8,564 bases of DNA from Patescibacteria group bacterium (lineage in GTDB: Bacteria > Patescibacteriota > Minisyncoccia > Minisyncoccales > CG1-02-41-26), in NCBI GenBank assembly GCA_018830365.1, contig JAHJSK010000054.1:1-8564 (forward strand), read 5' to 3'. The notes below the pieces were generated by a model that saw only the letters and a program-made list of their open reading frames with translations, did no database searches and was not told the DNA's origin. Shown here piece after piece: positions 6,401 through 8,564 of the stretch. The position numbers and the translations under genes are program-made. How positions within the stretch are numbered: the first letter of the stretch is position 1; every line of letters begins with the position of its first letter.

Positions 6401-6412
6401 CGGCGAGAACTC

Positions 6413-7267
6413 CTAAGATTTCGCTTGATGAATAACTCGCCGAGGAAATGGAATCTCTATTCCCTCTCTGTCAAAGGCGATTTTAATTCTTTTTCTTAAC
6501 TCTCCGGTTATGTCCCATTGTTTCAGTGGTTTGGTTTCGTCCAAAATTTTGATGACAATAGCTGAATTGTCGAAATCATCAACGCGTAAAAATTGCGGCG
6601 GCTTGATGATAAATTCTTTCCAAGCAGGGTCGTCCGCCAATTCCTGGCCGACTTTATTTACCACCGAAATCACCTGCTCCAAGTTAGAGTTGTATGAAAT
6701 TCCAATATTCAAATTGACCCTGGCGAAATATTTTGAGAGGTTAGAAACTTTTTTAATTTCTCCGTGAGGTACATGGTGAACAGCGCCGTCCAAATCCCGA
6801 AGGGTGGTCATGCGCAAACTGATGTCTTCAACGAGACCGCATGTTCCGTCAAGACACACGACATCATTGAGACGATACTGATTCTCCATAATAATAAAAA
6901 GTCCACCAATAAGATCGCGAATAAGATACTGTCCGCCAAAGCCGAAGGCTAACCCTACAATCCCAGCAGCCGCGAGGAACGGCCCAATAGCAAAACCAAT
7001 CTCTTGTAGCACCATAAGTAGAGCGAGAATCCATATAAAGATACTGGCTGAGGTAGAGAAAATTTTAATGAGCGTATCCTCTCTCTTTTTCTCCGCCTCC
7101 TCGCTAAGAAAATGATCGGAAACGACAATCTTTCTGATAAGTTTTCCAATAAAAACACCCATTGAACGGCGGATAAAATAGGCAACAAAAATAATAGCGA
7201 TAATCTTTACGCCATGATCAAGCAACCAGGGAGATATTTTTTGAATAATTGTTTGAAGGTAATCCAT
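6413..7267 (-). CDS. Small-conductance mechanosensitive channel, MscS family
   Basis: The 284-residue protein is an MscS-type channel that opens when membrane tension rises and releases solutes during osmotic downshock. Predicted helices are at about 18-40 (TM1), 68-92 (TM2) and 95-127 (TM3). The pore helix carries the small-residue pattern AAAGIVGLAFGFGGQ (99-113), followed by the typical beta-domain opening ENQYRLNDVV (128-137). The C-terminal alpha-beta vestibule domain ends with the family signature EIPFPRRVIH (271-280). No extra N-terminal helices or ligand-binding domain are present, so this is the minimal form. The start is the ATG at 7267, preceded by an AT-rich stretch with TATAAG about 24 nt upstream and no good Shine-Dalgarno. 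It uses TAG as stop and is separated from its neighbours by repeat-rich gaps, so it is probably transcribed alone. Confidence 0.95.
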   Translation of the reverse strand: MDYLQTIIQKISPWLLDHGVKIIAIIFVAYFIRRSMGVFIGKLIRKIVVSDHFLSEEAEKKREDTLIKIFSTSASIFIWILALLMVLQEIGFAIGPFLAAAGIVGLAFGFGGQYLIRDLIGGLFIIMENQYRLNDVVCLDGTCGLVEDISLRMTTLRDLDGAVHHVPHGEIKKVSNLSKYFARVNLNIGISYNSNLEQVISVVNKVGQELADDPAWKEFIIKPPQFLRVDDFDNSAIVIKILDETKPLKQWDITGELRKRIKIAFDREGIEIPFPRRVIHQAKS

Positions 7268-7318
7268 AATGAATGAAAAATTTCTTTTATCCTTATAAAC
7301 CCCAGAACATTTGAGCTT

Positions 7319-7398
7319 AACTTAATTAGCCGAGAAAACAGCTGATTTTGCTCAAGTTTCGCAAATTTGCCAAAGTTGAGCAAGCAACTTATTAAGTT
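7319..7398. repeat. Nested palindromic element
   Basis: Three concentric inverted repeats are visible: outer AACTTAAT (7319-7326) with ATTAAGTT (7391-7398), middle TTGCTCAA (7348-7355) with TTGAGCAA (7376-7383), and a central perfect palindrome GCAAATTTGC (7361-7370). As RNA it would fold into one long interrupted stem. No coding function is supported. Confidence 0.6.
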
Positions 7399-7489
7399 GA
7401 GATTTGAGGAAGTTATGCCCCCGACATTATCTCTATTTAAATTGATAGCGATCTTCGTAAAAATTATTTTATTTTCAAACGAAGCGAGT

Positions 7490-7551
7490 AAAAACAAAAA
7501 GCTTGCCCCGTTAGATAATTCAATATCTAACTGGGGTAAATTTTTGTTTTT
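7490..7551. terminator. Long A/T-flanked hairpin, possible bidirectional terminator
   Basis: CCCCGTTAGATA (7506-7517) pairs with TATCTAACTGGGG (7524-7536) with one bulged base and a 6-nt loop. Outside it AAAAACAAAAA (7490-7500) is the exact complement of TTTTTGTTTTT (7541-7551). Both strands therefore show a GC-topped stem followed by a T-rich tail, so it could terminate transcription either way between the MFS-like and MscS genes. The length and symmetry also fit a short palindromic repeat. Confidence 0.5.
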
Positions 7552-7590
7552 TTCCGACCCGCGCTTTGCCGTAGCTCCCGCGAGGCGAGG

Positions 7591-7633
7591 CTTGCCCGCC
7601 AAAGTTTTGCTTCGCAAAATTTAGGCGGGCGAG
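7591..7633. repeat. GC-rich hairpin repeat
   Basis: GCCCGCC (7594-7600) pairs with GGCGGGC (7624-7630), and TTTTGC (7605-7610) pairs with GCAAAA (7614-7619) around TTC. A few mismatched A/T pairs lie between the two stems, and the outer CTT/GAG extends the stem. It contrasts in base composition with its surroundings and encodes nothing recognisable. Confidence 0.55.
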
Positions 7634-7640
7634 TGCCGAA

Positions 7641-7740
7641 AATACACCCCCAGACATTTGAAAGGGGTTTATCCCTCACCTTTTTCCTTCGGGAAAAAAG
7701 GTGAGGGATTTAATACTCCACCCAAATGTCTGGGGTTTAT
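7641..7740. repeat. Imperfect palindrome of about 100 bp at the 3' end of the MFS-like gene
   Basis: The core is a near-perfect stem, CCCTCACCTTTTTCC (7673-7687) with GGAAAAAAGGTGAGGG (7692-7707), closed by TTCG in the very stable C(UUCG)G form. On each side sits an inverted copy of the ATAAACCCC..ACATTT repeat (7641-7672 and 7712-7740). The whole region can therefore fold into one stem of roughly 45 pairs with some mismatches. The TAA stop of the MFS-like gene (7737-7739) is supplied by the edge of this element. It may act as terminator and message stabiliser for that gene. Confidence 0.65.
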
Positions 7741-8342
7741 AAAACCTCTCTTGGCAATTTCCAAACATAAATTCCCAAACCGAAAGAAATAACCGCCATG
7801 ATAACGAAAACTGTTTCGTAACCAAATGTTTGAATAAAAATACCGCCGATGAACGCCGCGACACCCGTAACGATTGCGGCTATTCCTTCCCACCTTCCCC
7901 ACTCAACAATAGAATTTTCCTTGGTGGTGTGATTAGAGTAAACAGAATCAAATGCCGGAGTTCCTAATGCCACAGCAATGCCCCAAAATATCTGAGTGAC
8001 TATGAGCTGTGGTATGTTTGTCATAAAAGCATAGCTTATAAACACTACACCGCGTAAAATATATCCCAGAGCAATAAGAAGCTCCGGCTCTTTTACTTTC
8101 ATCTGCCAGTTTGAGAAAAGAAATATAAGCACTCCGCTGACAATTGAAAAAATCGCCCAAGATAGTCCGGCGAATGCAATACTGCCACCAATCTGTTGAA
8201 CAAAAACCGCATAGAATGGCGCGAATAGTCCCATAATGAATATGAGAATGGAATTTACCATTATTAAAATGCGCAAACTCCGGTTAAGTCCTATTTTCGG
8301 AAAAATAAATGCGTAAATTTTTTTAGAATTGTCTTGTTCCAT
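7737..8342 (-). CDS. Half-length major facilitator superfamily (MFS) membrane protein, six helices
   Basis: The 201-residue protein resembles the N-terminal half of an MFS transporter. Six hydrophobic segments are visible at about 24-46, 53-77, 87-107, 112-134, 152-173 and 177-196, with charged loops between them, including QMKVKEPE between helices 2 and 3. Full MFS proteins have 12 helices and about 400 residues, so either two copies must pair, or it is a truncated gene. I recall short MFS-like proteins of about 200 residues in Patescibacteria, which favours a natural half-size form, but I cannot check this. The final codon and stop lie at the edge of a palindromic repeat, so shortening by insertion is an alternative; no second half is visible downstream. 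The substrate is unknown. A tandem repeat array lies about 45-220 bp upstream of its ATG. Confidence 0.8.
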   Translation of the reverse strand: MEQDNSKKIYAFIFPKIGLNRSLRILIMVNSILIFIMGLFAPFYAVFVQQIGGSIAFAGLSWAIFSIVSGVLIFLFSNWQMKVKEPELLIALGYILRGVVFISYAFMTNIPQLIVTQIFWGIAVALGTPAFDSVYSNHTTKENSIVEWGRWEGIAAIVTGVAAFIGGIFIQTFGYETVFVIMAVISFGLGIYVWKLPREVL

Positions 8343-8386
8343 ACATTTTTATTCCATTACCTTGAATTACGAAATGCCAGATTTCA

Positions 8387-8562
8387 AGAGACCCGACCTC
8401 TCTAAAACTGAATAAAAACAGACCTGCCTGTCGGCAGACAGACCTGCCTGTCGGCAGACAGACCTGCCTGTCGGCAGACAGACCTGCCTGTCGGCAGACA
8501 GACCTGCCTGTCGGCAGACAGACCTGCCTGTCGGCAGACAGGTTAAAAGAGGTCGGGTCTCT
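8387..8562. repeat. Six 20-bp tandem repeats framed by a 15-bp inverted repeat
   Basis: The perfect inverted repeat AGAGACCCGACCTCT (8387-8401) and its complement (8548-8562) enclose six identical 20-bp units, GACCTGCCTGTCGGCAGACA, at 8421-8540. Each unit has its own dyad: CCTG..CTGTC against GGCAG..CAGG. The ancestral form was probably one small hairpin inside a larger one, with the inner unit later multiplied. The array lies upstream of the MFS-like gene, so on the minus strand it would form part of its leader or promoter region. It is not a CRISPR array, because the repeats have no unique spacers. Confidence 0.85.
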
Positions 8563-8564
8563 CC

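Larger units (their letters stand above)
7268..7736. other. 469-bp gap made of hairpin repeats, no convincing gene
   Basis: Open frames exist on both strands here but none has a recognisable product, and they cross the palindromes listed separately. The stretch holds, left to right: a partial ATAAACCCC repeat (7295-7312), a nested AT-rich hairpin (7319-7398), CTTCGT/ACGAAG arms (7453-7458 and 7479-7484), a long hairpin with A and T flanks (7490-7551), a GC-rich hairpin (7591-7633) and a palindrome of about 100 bp (7641-7740). It looks like stacked non-coding repeat insertions between the MFS-like and MscS genes. Confidence 0.65.

Noticed and set aside
6098..6412. The frame stays open for 105 codons after the MscS TAG stop and runs in the same frame into the HTH remnant, suggesting a read-through fusion.
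   Set aside because: The first two thirds are GC-rich palindromic sequence, which lacks stops by composition, and the encoded residues look like no protein domain. There is no sign of stop-codon suppression.
7207..7617. A 136-codon minus-strand open frame crossing the gap and overlapping the MscS start.
   Set aside because: It runs through at least two long palindromes, has no recognisable domain and overlaps a confident gene in another frame.
7367..7624. An 85-codon plus-strand open frame in the same gap.
   Set aside because: It is the opposite-strand reading of the same palindromes, with no promoter or family resemblance.
8421..8540. Possible CRISPR array.
   Set aside because: The six units are contiguous and identical with no unique spacers, and no cas gene is in the window.

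Overview
The window is AT-rich bacterial DNA in which all seven intact genes lie on the minus strand, so the gene order is read from high to low coordinates. TAA, TGA and TAG are all used as stops, so the standard bacterial code fits. Intergenic spaces are full of GC-rich palindromes, Shine-Dalgarno sites are weak or missing, one transporter is half length, and the proteins are rich in K, I, N and E. Together these point to a Candidate Phyla Radiation (Patescibacteria) genome, probably Parcubacteria-like. That placement is an inference from style, not from a marker gene.

From right to left: a 20-bp tandem repeat array held inside a 15-bp inverted repeat (8387-8562) precedes a six-helix half-MFS membrane protein (7737-8342). 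About 470 bases without a gene follow (7268-7736), built almost entirely of nested hairpins. Next come an MscS-type mechanosensitive channel (6413-7267), a GC-rich repeat patch (about 6255-6400), and a frameshifted XRE-type HTH regulator remnant (6001-6199). The remnant abuts a tight radC-NYN pair (5995-4613). A short gap at 4535-4612 holds a rightward promoter and a candidate small RNA of about 50 nt. After it comes a three-gene type III restriction-modification operon: mod (4534-2876), a small zinc-ribbon membrane protein (2871-2491) and res (2482-185). A bidirectional hairpin terminator and relic sequence fill 1-184.

The core function is DNA modification and restriction. Mod would methylate adenine in an asymmetric site and Res would translocate and cut. 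Three things are unusual. A predicted membrane protein of unknown function sits between mod and res. A 51-bp palindromic element is inserted in frame in the helicase domain of Res. The PD-(D/E)XK nuclease motif of Res lacks its usual proline and lysine. The radC-NYN pair upstream carries a JAMM metalloprotease-like fold and a PIN-like nuclease fold, and may be a second nucleic-acid-handling or defence-related module.

The other theme is repeats. At least three palindrome families are scattered here: a CCTGCC core, ATAAACCCC..ACATTT, and AT-rich long hairpins. They occur in intergenic gaps, at gene ends and inside one gene.
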